This document shows positions 11,001-23,290 of a stretch of 64,000 bases of DNA, in pieces. The notes under the pieces were generated by a model, which saw only the letters and a list, made by a program, of their open reading frames with translations, did no database searches and was not told the origin of the DNA. The first letter of the stretch is position 1; every line of letters begins with the position of its first letter. The position numbers and the translations under genes were made by a program. The DNA is taken from assembly GCA_964016985.1 (NCBI GenBank), contig OZ024825.1, positions 31,283,893-31,347,892 of the forward strand, written 5' to 3'. The stretch is from Anodontia alba. Its lineage: Eukaryota > Mollusca > Bivalvia > Lucinida > Lucinidae.

Positions 11001-12450
11001 CTATAAGTCAATAAATTATGTTGAAGATTACGGTATACCCTATCACTGACATTTTCTCATGAACATGCTAATATTTTTAATATATTTTTTATGAAAACAG
11101 GCTTGTAGAACAAATCAAGGCAAACAAGTCGCAAAACGTCTTCCAAGGAAATAGTATTCTTTCCTAAATTTCCTAGAAAATAGTGTTTGGCATGTCAAAC
11201 AAATTGTCTATGTTAAACCTATTTTCTGGGGAAAATAAGAAACTAAATGTCAAAAATTATTATTTATTGCTTGCTGACTTTGCCTTGCAAGTGCTAAGCC
11301 TCATATTAGTCATCTGCCATTAAACCTTTAGGCTTAGCGCTCATTACGTATGTTACGCATATGTGTAAAATGCGTAAGAAATCTATTGACAATAAAGTGA
11401 CATTAACATAAAATGTTTTGCTTTTTTACCATAGGGCTGCTCTTAAAGGAAAGAATTTGCTCCCTCTGGAAGTCTTTCTGGGCATAATTTTTGAAAACAT
11501 TTTCCTGAGTGTGCGTAAAAATAATTCCATTTTGCTAAACAACTGAAACCTATCAATGTATATGTTAGTTCTTGAGGTTTAACTATATTCCCATGTTTAC
11601 ACATCTGTAGGAGCGAATTAGGCATCTAGTTTTCCTCTATATATTCAAAATTCCTGTCCATCAATATCAAATTCAACCCTAGCATTTAGCTTGATGTCTG
11701 ACAAACTACTGTGATAAAGGCCTACAATAGGTTATCACCAACTTCTGCAGAATTTGTGTTTTACTCCAAGACAATGAAGCTTTTGCTCCAGAGAAATTGT
11801 TTCATAGAACTTGACAGTAAAGTCATTCAAAACAAGTTGCTGTGTGGAATCAGATGTTTTATTTACTGAATTGTCTCAATTTGTTTGTTAATAATGTAAT
11901 TTCTGCTGAAGCCCTTTGCAATGTTTCAGTTAAATTTTAAAATCCCCTATTTTTCACATCAAGATGATGTGTCACAGATGAATAATACTTTTTTTTTTTT
12001 TTTTTTTTTTTTATTGGAATATGTTTATGAAATTTAAGAGGACTGAATATACATGTTAGATTTTCTGCCGTTCTTTACAAGGGAGACAACTTTTGTGACC
12101 TTGTTGGCTTTCCTGCACACCAAATTCCTTCTGAAAAGTGATTTAGTCTGAAAGGAAATAATTTGCTCCCCGTGGGAGATAATTCTTTCCTTCTAGACTA
12201 TACCCCATGTCGGAAGGCAGCAAAACATTTTGACAATTGTCTCCTTGAAAATGAATAATTTCCCCATAACAGGAATACTTACGTTTCACATAAAAAAAAA
12301 AAAGACATTTCCATTTTTATTACCATATTGAATTATTTCCTTTACACAGTTTACTATTTAATGTTTTGTGTCTAAATCTTACTGTTAATGAAATTCAGTC
12401 AGAAGAATACAAATTCACGTCTCAAAAACATGTTGACACAAACAGTGTGA
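11001..12450. other. Intergenic AT-rich DNA, no gene seen
   Basis: Contains scattered short stem fragments, a poly-T tract near 11989-12012 and a poly-A near 12292-12303. No coding or RNA feature can be supported. Confidence 0.5.
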
Positions 12451-12531
12451 ACTTAGATCTAACTCCTTTGGGTCTACATTGTTTTCCATCAGCCGCCAGT
12501 GTTTAGACACATCACCAGACAACCAAATAGG

Positions 12532-12757
12532 TACACCACAACCTCTTTATAACACTATTGTTGGGGTCCATAGCATAAACTGTGTTAGTTAAACAACCAT
12601 GTTATATCCAAACAAAAATGTATAGATTATATTGAAAAATGACCATTTATGGTCATTTTTTCAATATAATCTATACATTTTTGGGATCCATCTTTGAACC
12701 GTGTTATATCCAAAACTGTGTTATAACGAACCGTGTTATAAAGAGGTTGTAGTGTAT
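12532..12757. repeat. MITE with CCTCTTTATAAC terminal inverted repeats and central hairpin
   Basis: Ends read ACACCACAACCTCTTTATAA and the inverse (GTTATAAAGAGGTTGTAGTG). A long central hairpin (AATGTATAGATTATATTGAA and its complement) spans about 12616-12682. A second copy lies at about 35150-35386. Confidence 0.7.
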
Positions 12758-12951
12758 ATACAAAATCAACATTTTTGATAAATATGGTAAAAAGAAAGGT
12801 TGCCATTCTTCTCGCAACATTTCTGAACATAACTGAGCAGACTTGTTCACATTTTTGGATAAGTACATTAAGAATTTAAGGGGTCTGAATATTTAATCTA
12901 ATTACCATATAATATGGTATTCACCCTCAGTATTCGGATACCTCAACTCCT

Positions 12952-13167
12952 AGACAGTAGCTCCAGTCTCCAGTGACTTATTTTTTTTTCTTATAATCCT
13001 GTTTGATAATCCACTGAAATAAAACCAAAATAATATCCTGACTATACAGGCTAGTCACTAGTGACCACCCTTTATAGTCATGATATTATTTTAGTTTTAT
13101 TTTAGTGAACTATCAAACAGGATTATAAGAAAAAATGTTTAGTCACAGGAGACTGGAGCTACTGTCC
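12952..13167. repeat. Foldback element, about 216 bp, with nearly the whole length in inverted arms
   Basis: GACAGTAGCTCCAGTCTCC at the left is matched by its complement at the right. The inner arms (ATCCTGTTTGATA...) also pair, with CTAGTCACTAG at the centre. A half copy follows at about 13717-13830. Confidence 0.7.
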
Positions 13168-14170
13168 TTTCAATATCACCTGGAAAGACTTTTTTGCTTG
13201 GCATTTTATTTTAAATGAAAATATTTTGTTCTGATTGACCATATCTTACCAGAAACCATTCGTCTTTTCTGTTTCTGCATTTTGTTCTCAAATATTTATC
13301 TTAAAAATAAATTTACTACTAAACTTTGGTTTGACGTGCAATATCTAAAGTAAAGTGATTTTTTTTAATTTTGTCTGAGAAAATATTTTGTACTTATTTG
13401 CTGAATTTGAATTACTGATGTTTTTAACAGCAATATTGTGAAAATTTCAGAATAATTGAACAAGTGTAACTTGTTAAAAATCTGCCTCCAAGTTTCAGAC
13501 CCTACAGATTTCTGTATAATTTGCATTTATTTTTACTATGGGAAAAAGTGAAAAGATTTGATTTTTTGAAAACCAATGTCTAGAATAAAACTTTTTGTGC
13601 ATAGGTAATTATGACAAATGATTTTGTATTAAATCATGACAAAAGTTTGCAAATTTACTTCTGTGTTAAGAACCAAGCAAAAAATGACTTTCTGAAAGAT
13701 GTCAAACGCACATTAGTCTAGTGACTAGCCTTTATAGTCATGATATTATTTTGGTTTTATTTTTGTGGACTATCAAATAGGATTATATAAAAAAAAAAAA
13801 TATTTAGTCACTGGAGACTGGAGCCAGTCTACTCAACTCCTTACTATACTTGTTTTAAAATTTAAACAAGTATAATTTACTACCCTATATTGTGTCTAAA
13901 AATTGCTGGCGGAGTGGCAAACAGTGTAGACCCTGATGAGATGCCACATTCTGCAGCTTCTTATCTGGGTCTACACTGTTTGCTCAGGCATGTCTGTCCA
14001 AATACTTAGAGTAAATAAGGTAGGTCTATCCACTGAGGCAAGATGAAGGACTGTAAAATATTTTCATGCACCAATAGCACAGATCCTGTAAAGAACCTTT
14101 GCTTGTCGAAAAATTTAAGTCATATGAAGATGATGAAAGATAATAAATAGAGGATATTCAAATGTTTGGA
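13168..14170. other. Intergenic DNA with MITE remnants
   Basis: Holds the half foldback at 13717-13830 and, at about 13845-14020, a MITE with the shared foldback module (13917-13983) and flanks resembling CTTACTATACTTGTTTTAAA. No gene is visible. Confidence 0.5.
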
Positions 14171-14289
14171 GTGAATATGACTTTTATTTCATCGAGTGAA
14201 GTGAAAAAATGTATATTTCATGAGTGCCGAAGGCACGAATGAAATATACATTTTTTCACTTCACGAGATGAAATAAAAGTCATATTCAC
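14171..14289. repeat. Foldback element with GTGAATATGAC arms
   Basis: GTGAATATGACTTTTATTTC is matched in inverse around a centre GTGCCGAAGGCAC. A looser palindromic stretch (ATATAAGTTTTATATTTTCA...) follows at about 14575-14700. Confidence 0.7.
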
Positions 14290-14719
14290 GACAAACATTT
14301 GAATTTTCTTTTTATTATATACATCACTTTCGATAGAAAAGATGCAAATCTTGTATTTGCAAGGGAAAGTCTGACACGCAGTTTTGTCCCTTGGCGCCAT
14401 GACGTTCATGTTTTGTTTTGTTTGGTGACGTTAGATATGACGTCAGAAACGCGCATTGGCGTGTAAAAATAAAATAAAAAGAAAATTTACTCTTTTTCAG
14501 TGAATACCATAAAAATTTTCATCTCGTGTAATGAAAACATTAATGTAAATAAGAAAAAAGTAGATCCAGATCTTATATTTTTCACTGCTCAGAGGAGTGA
14601 AAATATAAGTTTTATATTTTCACTAGTGAAAATATAAAACTTATATTTCACTAGTGAAAATATGCATTTTATTTCATTAATAATTCTCTATATTTCATTA
14701 CTTTGTATATAATAAAATA

Positions 14720-14845
14720 AAAGACTCTGTGCAATGAAATGTTGCACAGTCATGAGTTGAAGTCTGCCTCTAGTGGGTTTCGAACCTGGGATCTTGTGAT
14801 CTGAAGTCAGAGGTGCTAATCCCATGATCACCAGGAAGCTTCTAA
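14720..14845 (-). repeat. tRNA-derived SINE fragment, family 3
   Basis: On the minus strand a tRNA-like head with B-box CAGGTTCGAAACC is followed by a body containing TTTCATTGCACAGAG. The same body motif follows a tRNA-like head at 60868-61050. Confidence 0.55.
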
Positions 14846-15096
14846 AAAAATCTGTAAGTAGCTAGCTTGTGCAGAAGAACAAGATTACTCCTAGCAAGAA
14901 TGTTGTGATGGCAATGCTCTAATTTTGAATGTCTTCTTATACACCTCTGCTGACCTTTTTCTTCTTTAAGTTTTTTTGAACATGTATCATTTGAAATTAT
15001 CCTAAATATTGGGACACCTTCACTCCTTTAGAATACCATACTTGTCTTCAAGTTTGTACAAATCCAATTCACTACTAAGGCTGGCGCAATTTATCT

Positions 15097-15340
15097 GGGC
15101 CCAGTTGTTCAAAACTAACGATGTCATTAGTTAACGATTCGTTAAAATTTTAATTGAGTGATACGCAAATATGCTGATATTTTTGGCTGAAAAAATGTGA
15201 GTAGCTTTTGCAGTGCAAAAGCTACTCACATTTTTTCAGCAAAAAATATCAGAATATTGTGTATTGAATCCGCTAAAACTGTTAATGAAATGACCCTTAA
15301 CGAGCTCGTTAAGCTAACGACGCTTTGAACAACCGGGCCC
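15097..15340. repeat. GGGCCCAGTTGTTC MITE, complete copy
   Basis: Terminal inverted repeats are GGGCCCAGTTGTTCAAA and TTTGAACAACCGGGCCC. A central stem (AAAATGTGAGTAGCTTTTGC and its complement) lies at about 15194-15243. Other copies: about 33354-33593, 34138-34385, 38067-38285, and one split by the retrotransposon at 38430-45225. Confidence 0.8.
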
Positions 15341-15389
15341 TGATAATTAATTGATCAATAAATTTCACAAAAATGATTATCGTTACAGA

Positions 15390-15990
15390 TTTGCTAATAA
15401 TCGGTCATTTGATTTTACCATACTTTATCTAAAATTTGAAAAATTTACTACCCATGCTTGTGTCTAAAAATAGCTGGATGAGTGGATAACAGTGTAGACC
15501 CTGATGAGCTGTCGCAAATCATCTGGGTCTACATCATTTGCTCAGACCTGTCTGACCAAATACATAAAATAATGTATAACATATGGTAAGAGTCATGCTC
15601 AGACATTCAATGATTACTAATGGATTATCAATCACAATGGCAGGACTGATAATCAATTATCTTTTCAGCTCTGATAAGCCAGCCTTATTCACTACTAATA
15701 CTGTCTAAAAGCTGCTGAATGTAAGACAAGATTGTAGACTCTGGTCAGATGCTGCATTCTGTGACATCTTATCTGGGTCTTTGCTCAGGCCTGTGACGGT
15801 CCATAGCTCTTGATAAGGCACTTTTTTCAACGAAAAAGTATCTATATTTTTCTTATTTCTTGACAAAAACATGTTGTGGGTACTCATTAGAAGTGCCTAG
15901 GTGAGGTGCTTCTAATGAGTACCTACCTACAACATATGTTTTCATCCAGAAATAAGAAAACTATTTTCCTGATACACACTCTTATCTAGA
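15390..15990. repeat. Two foldback-module MITEs and one CTCATTAGAAGTGCCT hairpin element
   Basis: Shared modules lie at about 15486-15541 and 15723-15785. A separate palindrome at about 15845-15965 pairs ACATGTTGTGGGTACTCATT with its inverse around TGCCTAGGTGAGGTGC. Relatives of that palindrome lie near 25295, 32918, 33108, 34905, 36758, 48815, 51630 and 63235. Confidence 0.6.
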
Positions 15991-16334
15991 CCTATACCTA
16001 CCTATCCCAATATTTAGGGTAAATATAGTAGACACAACAGCATAAAATAAAATAAGAACAATAACAATAACATTTAATTCATTTATTTATCCTGAATTTG
16101 CAACAGTATTCTATATTCTGCACACCAAAACATGACCATGTTTGAATTTATTTAATTAATGCTTAGCATCAAAGATGTTCATGCTTGAAATGAATTTATT
16201 TTGATTATTAAAGCATGCGTAGTAAACAATTCAGCAGTGAAGATTTGAAATATTTCTCTAAATACTGTTCCCAGAAAATATTCTTTAAACAAGAGCTGTC
16301 GTAGGACAGCGTAGCTCGCCTGCTGGGTACATTT

Positions 16335-17136
16335 TATATTGTAACATTTTTATCATTAAGCCATATAATATAGGTCACACTGACCTAGATGTATTTGTAT
16401 GTAAATCATTTTGTCACATAGATATAATAATCCAGGTATGACAATTCTCCATGAAATAGTAATAAAAATAAAAGGCAAAATCACTGAAGCATGAAATATA
16501 GGTCACAATGACCTAGATATAGTAAGTGGTCATTCATTGGGTCACATGGAACTAATATCCCAGGTGTGACATTTATCCAACAAATAGTATTCAAGATATA
16601 AGGCAAAATCACTGAACCATTCAATATAGGTCACACCAACAGAGATATATTTTGACATCAATAATCGGGTCACAAGGAACTAATATCCCAGGTGTGACAT
16701 TTATCCAACAAACAGTATTCAATATATAAGGCAAAATCACTGAACCATGAAATATAGGTCACAATGACCTAGATATAGTAAGTGTTCATTCATTGGGTCA
16801 CATGGAAGTAATATCCCAGGTGTGACATTTATCCAACAAATAGTATTCAAGATATAAGGCAAAATCACTGGACCGTGAAATCTAGGTGACCTGGACCGTA
16901 AAATGTAGGTCACCATGACCTTCACTCTTGATGTCAATAATCGGGTCACAAGGAACTAATATCCCAGGTGTGACATTTATCCAACAAATAGTATTCAAGA
17001 TACAAGGCAAAATCACTGAACCATGAAATATAGGTCACAATGACTTAGATATAGTAAGTGGTCATTCATTGGGTCACATGGAAGTAATATCCCAGGTGTG
17101 ACATTTATCCAACAAATAGTATTCAAGATATAAGGC
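16335..17136. repeat. 128-bp tandem array, left part
   Basis: TCACTGAACCATGAAATATA-type units begin at 16481, 16609, 16737, 16865 and 17013. The internal motifs GGTCACAATGACCTAGAT and CCCAGGTGTGACATTTATCC are partly palindromic. The array resumes at 23291, after the insertion. Confidence 0.85.
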
Positions 17137-17465
17137 AAAATGAAGTTTTTTAAAAGTAAAACATATTTTAACGAGTAATACTTAACCTATAGATAATGTG
17201 CTATTCTATTCTGTTTTCACACCTTCCACAGAAAAAACGACCTTTCAGTCGTTAATTAAAGTCTTAAACCAGAAGGTCCCTTAGGCAGTTACCTGTGTGA
17301 CGTAACTCTTCCCGCTCAATTGACCACGTGTCAGTTTCTTTTATGTGTAAAACAATAGACACAATTAGGAGAGATAAGCGAGGGTGGGCGGAGGGAGATA
17401 ATTGATTATCTATAGGTTAAGTATTACTCGTTAAAATATGTTTTACTTTTAAAAAACTTCATTTT
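17137..17465. repeat. 329-bp palindromic unit with 61-bp perfect arms
   Basis: 17137-17197 (AAAATGAAGTTTTTTAAAAG...) is the exact inverse of 17405-17465. Its interior contains the left copy of the 161-bp inverted repeat, so it looks like a short deletion derivative joined to, or inserted at, the end of the large element. Confidence 0.85.
17182..17342 (+). repeat. 161-bp inverted repeat, left copy
   Basis: Identical in inverse orientation to 23116-23276, from TTAACCTATAGATAATG through TCAGTTTCTTTT. Confidence 0.9.
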
Positions 17466-20400
17466 AACTTCATAATACATTAACCTATAGATAATGTGCT
17501 AGAATTTGCAGAATAGGAGGGAGGTGCTCTCCTAATTCTAACACCAATAATATCTCACCACTTCTGGTTAAGACTCAGGAAACTCAAAGGAATCAGATAC
17601 ATTCTAATTCTATATTTAATAGAAAGAATGGTCTAGATTCACAAAATAGCTTTAAGGTGTTATGATCTAACAACCTTATATATATTAGTAGACTCTAGAG
17701 GAAGTCAGTTCTTAAGTCTCAGAGACCTAACATCGGCCCCCCCCCTCTTTTTTTCTTTTGGGAAACAACAATTGGCTTCAAAAAGAAAAGGGAGTCATTG
17801 AGACATAACATAAATATTCCATCGCAAAGTAAGCTAGGAATATAGAAATATTTTGAAAACAAAATTTGTAAAACAAAAAGCCAAGACCATACACTGTAAG
17901 TAGTCTATGTAGGATCTTGAATAAATAAGGAAAAGTCTACTCGGTGGAGTTTCCTATAGATAACTGACATATGTAGATATTTTGGATAAAATTCTAGATA
18001 TGTGAAGCTATGTAATTGTAATAGTCTAAGCTATTAGAATTATAAACTAATTAAATTCTGTTAATTGGAGCGACAGGACAGTTTCCGATGAACAGACACA
18101 GACTTAAAATAACCATAATGTGTAATTATTTCCCTTGATCAAATTAAAGAAGGGGAGATAATAAAAGTAGATGGAGTTAACTTAACTATAACTAAGTTAT
18201 CCATCAGAAGAAAAAAGGTATAGACAAACATAATGGTTAAAACTATTGCTAGACTAATTGTATAACGAATTTTTAGTCAAGCAATAAAATAATACAGAGT
18301 TTGCATATAACTGCTGGGAAGAAAAAACAACTTAAACAATTGATAATTAGTTTTGTCATAGACATATAAAAGCGTTTGATGTCCTGACAAAAAAATAAAG
18401 AATAAACTGTCAACATCATAACTAAAGAGTTTGACAGACAATAAAAGAGATAAGAATAAGGTTGATCGCAGCAAACTGTATGACGGTCATAGTTTGGCTA
18501 AATCTTACCGTATTGATAAGATTAAGCAATAATAAATAAGCTGGATAGAATCTTTCTATACCAGAAGATTGCCATGAAAAGTACTCCTGAGTAAATAATC
18601 ATGGAAATCAAGAAATGTTAAAAATCCACTTTGATACGAATCAAAATGTTCATAAAAAGAGAAGGACTCAGAGAAAAAGTAATAGTGTGATAATCTCTGA
18701 AGAAAGATTATACAATAATACTGATTATTAATCTCAAAAAACACTTAATTTAAAAGTTAAGAGATAGTATTACTATTCTATACGCATATTTAAGAATAGT
18801 AAGAAATATATTAATACTAAATAAAAATTATACTACTGAACAAAATTCCCGCTATAAATCATAGGTTAAGCATAACTATTATTTAAGCAAGGAATTATTA
18901 AACATATAACTCTCTATAAAATTACTGCCCAGAAATTTTATAGATAAACATTCAATCAAATTTTTAGAATTGAATATTAATAGAATAAAATCTATGTCTG
19001 CATAATTGGTAATTCCTGAAATATCAAATTACGTACTCGCAAATGAGTTCAGGAAGAAAATACATATATATACTCTCGAGATCTATGTGTAAACCATAGA
19101 GAGTAATAATATTATTACCGCGATCCCTGACGGAAGGGTAAAAAAATGTATATGAAAGAGATAATAATTAATTTAACGTCATATAGGTTTAAGATAAAAT
19201 TTGTTTAATCTTTAACCAATATGCAGCAACAGTGACTCGATATTCTGTATTCGTACGTAGAAAAGGAGTACTTAGTCATTAGAATTTTGAATGATTGAAA
19301 TAGAGATAATGGGATCTAAAAGGATGTATCTCCATGAACTGAATCGAAGGATAATATCCATTCTAAAAAACTAGGGCTTGTTTTAGGCTTAGTTTAACAA
19401 GCGTAGAATTGAATTATTTTCAAGTATTCATGAAGTCGTTATGCTCTGAATACTGAGAAAAAAGTTAAAATATTGTTTAGGAAATAAAAAAGTGACTGTT
19501 CCACAATGTTAGCTAGATTTAAACCTGGAACGTAGCGAGAAGGTCAATCTAATTTAAAAGTAAGATGAGAAAGATAAATAATGAAGATAGATATATAAAT
19601 ATCGGAATAATATATTATCTCCAACAATTATCAAATAATCTGAATGTTTAAAGGCATAAATACTACTCGAAAGTTTATTTACCGAATGTATAATCGGAGA
19701 AAACTTTCAGTATGTTCAAAAACGTATCACAAAAGTAAGATCTGACCAGGAACGTAGGTGCAGCACTTACTAAGTTGTGAAGTTAATATAAACATATTTT
19801 ATATTATAAATTGAAGCAGTGCATTTCAAAAAACATCGACATCTTGAAATGACTTATTGTGTGGAAAAATAAATAAATATCCAGTTTCGGAAAGATATTT
19901 ATCTATATATATAGACCATTTTTGATGCGGACTGGAAATCAAGATATTAATCTTTGCATTATTCGCAAACTGAACTTGAACTCTTAGCGAGAATTACTAT
20001 GATCCCTTTAACGAATGTAAACATAAAGGAGGGGTAAAGAGATAATTAAGAGTGTCTTAATTCTTTACCGGCTCGTAATTAAGGATGTTTTCCCTTTTGT
20101 CTAAGCCTAGACTATAGATTGATTAATATAATTATAATAATATCTGCTATTATGAGGTAAACTCTCGTTAATTAACCTCTAAGCATATATCAAAAATATA
20201 TATCAACATAATCTAGAGCTTCGGTAAGTTTAGAGGAAGGAAATGATTGACTTTGGCAGTTTCTGAATAGTTACAAAGTCAATAAAACAAAATATCAAAA
20301 GGAAAGTATTGTATATAAAATCTAATTTAGGCAATAATAATCTGTCACGTACTGAATAATTAATGCCTTTACTAAATATGTATCCATTGTCAATACCAAA

Positions 20401-22340
20401 GTGCAAGAAAATTTTGATTGACATGGACTCTAGTTATAAATAAAATATTAGAGGTATAGAGCTAGTCGAAGCAAAACTATTCCTCAATAAGATAAAGTAG
20501 ACCTATAATATACGAGGATTAATTGGGTCTAGAATTATAATCATAATAAAATTATTATTCCAATATGAAGAATCTTCAGCGTAATAGATTCTTACTGAGG
20601 CAAAGATATCTGGTATATTGCTATCGTAGTCTTAAATGATCCAGAAGAAAAAATAAAACAGGCAAAGTAAAGAACGTATCGAATTATATCTATGCCTAAA
20701 TATAAGATTTTTTTTCTTATTTATTATTTTATAGCAGAGTTTAGACAGAGCACGACTGACCTAGACTCTTATATAATCAATCAAAAGATAGTATAAAATA
20801 GAATAATAGCTTATCGGATCAACTATTTTCCATGTAGAAAAGGCAAAAGGAAAATATGTACCTCAACTAGAATTTTAAATCGTAGTAATCTAGAGAGGTA
20901 GTGAATAAATAAATAAACTGTTAATTTATTTATCTGGTTGGTGTAAATTTCCGATACCTTAAGAATGAAAAATTAATAGAAAGTAGAAAAGATCGATTGC
21001 TACTTTCTTGTCAATTTACTCCTTAGATTACATGCTGATTACATATCGGAGCATGTAGAAGAAAAACAGGGGAGGAAAGAAGAAAAATTTTTATATTTCG
21101 TGTATATTTTTCTTCTTATAAATAACGATAGTTTTATAGTTCACCTTTGCCCTAGAGCCGAATAAGGTGAATATGTAAGAAGTTAATCTCTTTGTAGCGA
21201 ACAAACGAGATATAATTATAGCTGGAAGTATCTTCTACACTTAGTGAATGAATTGCGAATTTGATCGTAATCGATAATTCTTAATTCATTTTCAATAATA
21301 AATATATATATAGAATTTAAGTCAAGTTCAAAAGTAACTGGACAGAATTCAACAATATAAATGGCTACTAGGTATTAGAACCCATCGCTGTCATTCAATA
21401 ACCTATAATCCAAGACTATACATGTCTATAGTGGTTATATATGAATATATGTTGAGCCTGGAACACACTAGTAATCCGACACAAAGTCTACGAAACTACT
21501 GCCCGGTGGAATTTCGTTAGAATGACCTGGCACTACTCTACGAAGTGCCTCCCGATGAAATTTTCGTTAGAGCCGGAATTTAAACGCTGTCTAGCGAATT
21601 AAAGAGATAAAACATCATTTGAATGACCTGGCACTAGTCTACGAACTGCTGCCCGGTAAGAATTTTGTTATAGTCGGAAGTTTAACTCTTTCTAGCGGAT
21701 AAAAGAGATAAAACATAAGTTAATTTAAAATATTAATGGAATTACACACCTATAATAAGTCAATGGAATATTAAAAATTCTAGTCTGATTTGGGAAAGAC
21801 TGTACAGAATTTTTTGTATAAAAAGTTATTATGTATTTCACTTAATAACCTATATCCATTGACTTAAACGTGAATGGAGCTCTATGAACGATAATAGATT
21901 GTTCGGGAATTAGTAATCATTATTTTGACACTAGTTACCCGACACAATGACCGGACACTAATATTCGTAACTGTTGCCCGGTAAAGTTACAAGAAATTTG
22001 ACAAATTGATCGGATAGTAGTATTCGTAACTCTAGTCCGATGAAAAAGGGAGATTATATATGAAAACTGAGCGGGCACAAGTATTCGAAACTTTTTCCCG
22101 AAGATAATTAATTATAAGGCAAAAATTGACCAGACACTTTCTGTAAAAGTTTGCCTGGTGAAAAATCAGAAATAATATAATAATATGACCGGGTATAAGT
22201 ATCAGAAATATTACTGATACTTTGCCCAGTGAAAAAATTTTTTAATAATTAGACATAATGACCGGAAGTTAGTATACGTGACTATTTTGTCCGGTGAAAT
22301 ATGTCAGAAAATAAGTCTTTCCAGAAAATAATTAAATTAT
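17466..22340. other. Dense stem-loop array without ORFs
   Basis: AT-rich DNA in which non-overlapping stem-loops follow each other roughly every 60 bp. Clear examples: 17968-18002 (CATAT/ATATG plus TAGATATTTT/AAAATTCTA), 18170-18205 (GATGGA...TAACTTA/TAAGTTATCCATC), 18244-18286 (TATTGCTaGACTAA/TTAGTCaAGCAATA), 18770-18802 (10 bp), 18914-18943 (10 bp), 19013-19055 (8 bp plus inner stem), 20246-20283 (ATTGACTTTG, 10 bp), 21077-21117 (AAGAAGAAAAAT, 12 bp), 21246-21290 (nested 8 and 5 bp). Many others have a single mismatch or bulge. Short stems are expected by chance at this AT content; perfect stems of 10 bp or more appear clearly more often than chance would give. No open frame, splice pattern or known RNA family was recognised. 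Confidence 0.65.
21478..22300. repeat. Diverged about 60-bp hairpin repeats with paired stem changes
   Basis: Units share a TGACCGG-CAC-TAGTATTCGTAACT-TTGCCCGGTGAAA plan. The closing stems are TCGGG/CCCGA (21903-21942), ACCGG/CCGGT (21950-21982), ATCGGA/TCCGAT (22009-22041), CGGG/CCCG (22072-22100), ACCAG/CTGGT (22129-22159), an inner AGTATCAG/CTGATACT (22188-22230) and ACCGGA/TCCGGT (22261-22295). Less regular units lie at 21478-21690. The two sides of the stem change together between units. Confidence 0.75.
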
Positions 22341-22594
22341 TGACTGGAGACTAGTTGACTGGTGACTGGTGACTGGTGACTGGGTGACTGGGTGACTGGG
22401 TGACTGGTGACTGGTGACTGGGTGACTGGTGACTGGTGACTGGTGCCTGGTTGACTGGCACCTGGATGACTGGTGACTGGTGCCTGGTTGACTGGCACCT
22501 GATTGACTGGTGAAGCTGATTGACTGGAGCCTGGGTGACTGGTGACTGGTGACTGGTGACTGGATGACTGGTGACTGGTGACTGGTGACTGGTG
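22341..22594. repeat. GACTGGT-type microsatellite
   Basis: Irregular repeats of GACTGGT, GACTGGGT and GCCTGGTT variants for about 250 bp, inside the hairpin-rich insertion. Confidence 0.95.
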
Positions 22595-23115
22595 GACTTA
22601 GACTTTATAGGATACTAAGTACCCAAAGATGCCACCTTGATGGGTCTTACCCCGGCAGTATAGCCATATGGGGTGGGGCTCCCATCAGTAAAGAATTGTC
22701 TTATAACCCATCAAGGGTTGACAAGTTCTTTACAATCAGCTTCTCCACCATGAGAATCTTTAGCCAACTGAAGATCTCTGCAAACAAAAGTCCAGGAAAA
22801 AAAACATATCGTAATTGCTGAATAACCTGGAACGAAAAGAACAAAAAATATTCTGCATATATAAACACGACTATCGAACCGATCGCGCACGAGCGTTGTG
22901 CCGAAAAACGAGAGTCGCCAAAACGCATGTGGAAAAAGACCAGTCAAAAATACATGAAATCGAAAATTGAAAATTTTAAATAATAACACAGAAAGTGAAA
23001 GGAGTGATAAATAAACAAAAGAAACACAAGGATACATAAATTTATCCGTGAGGAAAGAAATAATCCAAATTTCTATCACAGGTAAATAATCCTTGTTGAA
23101 TTTCTTTGTCCACAG
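22595..23115. other. Right part of the insertion, GC-richer stem-loops
   Basis: Large nested stems continue past the microsatellite. 22638-22687 pairs TGATGGG/CCCATCA with inner CCCC/GGGG. 22690-22731 pairs AAAGAATTGTC with GACAAGTTCTTT (one bulge) plus inner AACCC/GGGTT. About 22867-22917 pairs CGACT/AGTCG with inner GCAC/GTGC. Confidence 0.6.
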
Positions 23116-23276
23116 AAAAGAAACTGACACGTGGTCAATTGAGCGGGAAGAGTTACGTCACACAGGTAACTGCCTAAGGGACCTTCTGGTTTAAGACTTT
23201 AATTAACGACTGAAAGGTCGTTTTTTCTGTGGAAGGTGTGAAAACAGAATAGAATAGCACATTATCTATAGGTTAA
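23116..23276 (-). repeat. 161-bp inverted repeat, right copy
   Basis: Exact inverse of 17182-17342. Confidence 0.9.
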
Positions 23277-23290
23277 TGTATTATGAAGTT

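Noticed and set aside
16335..17136. CRISPR array
   Set aside because: Units are long tandem repeats with no unique spacers.
21530..22060. Hammerhead ribozyme motifs (CCGATGAAA occurrences)
   Set aside because: Only part of a core-like string is present; the CTGATGA core and the GAAA strand with three helices cannot be assembled.
22341..22594. CRISPR-like or coding repeat
   Set aside because: Simple 7-8 bp microsatellite without spacers, in a eukaryotic context.
22711..23130. 139-codon minus-strand frame as a possible gene of the 6.1-kb insertion
   Set aside because: Overlaps another frame, includes part of the 161-bp inverted repeat, and its Phe/Leu-rich translation follows base composition; no motif is seen.
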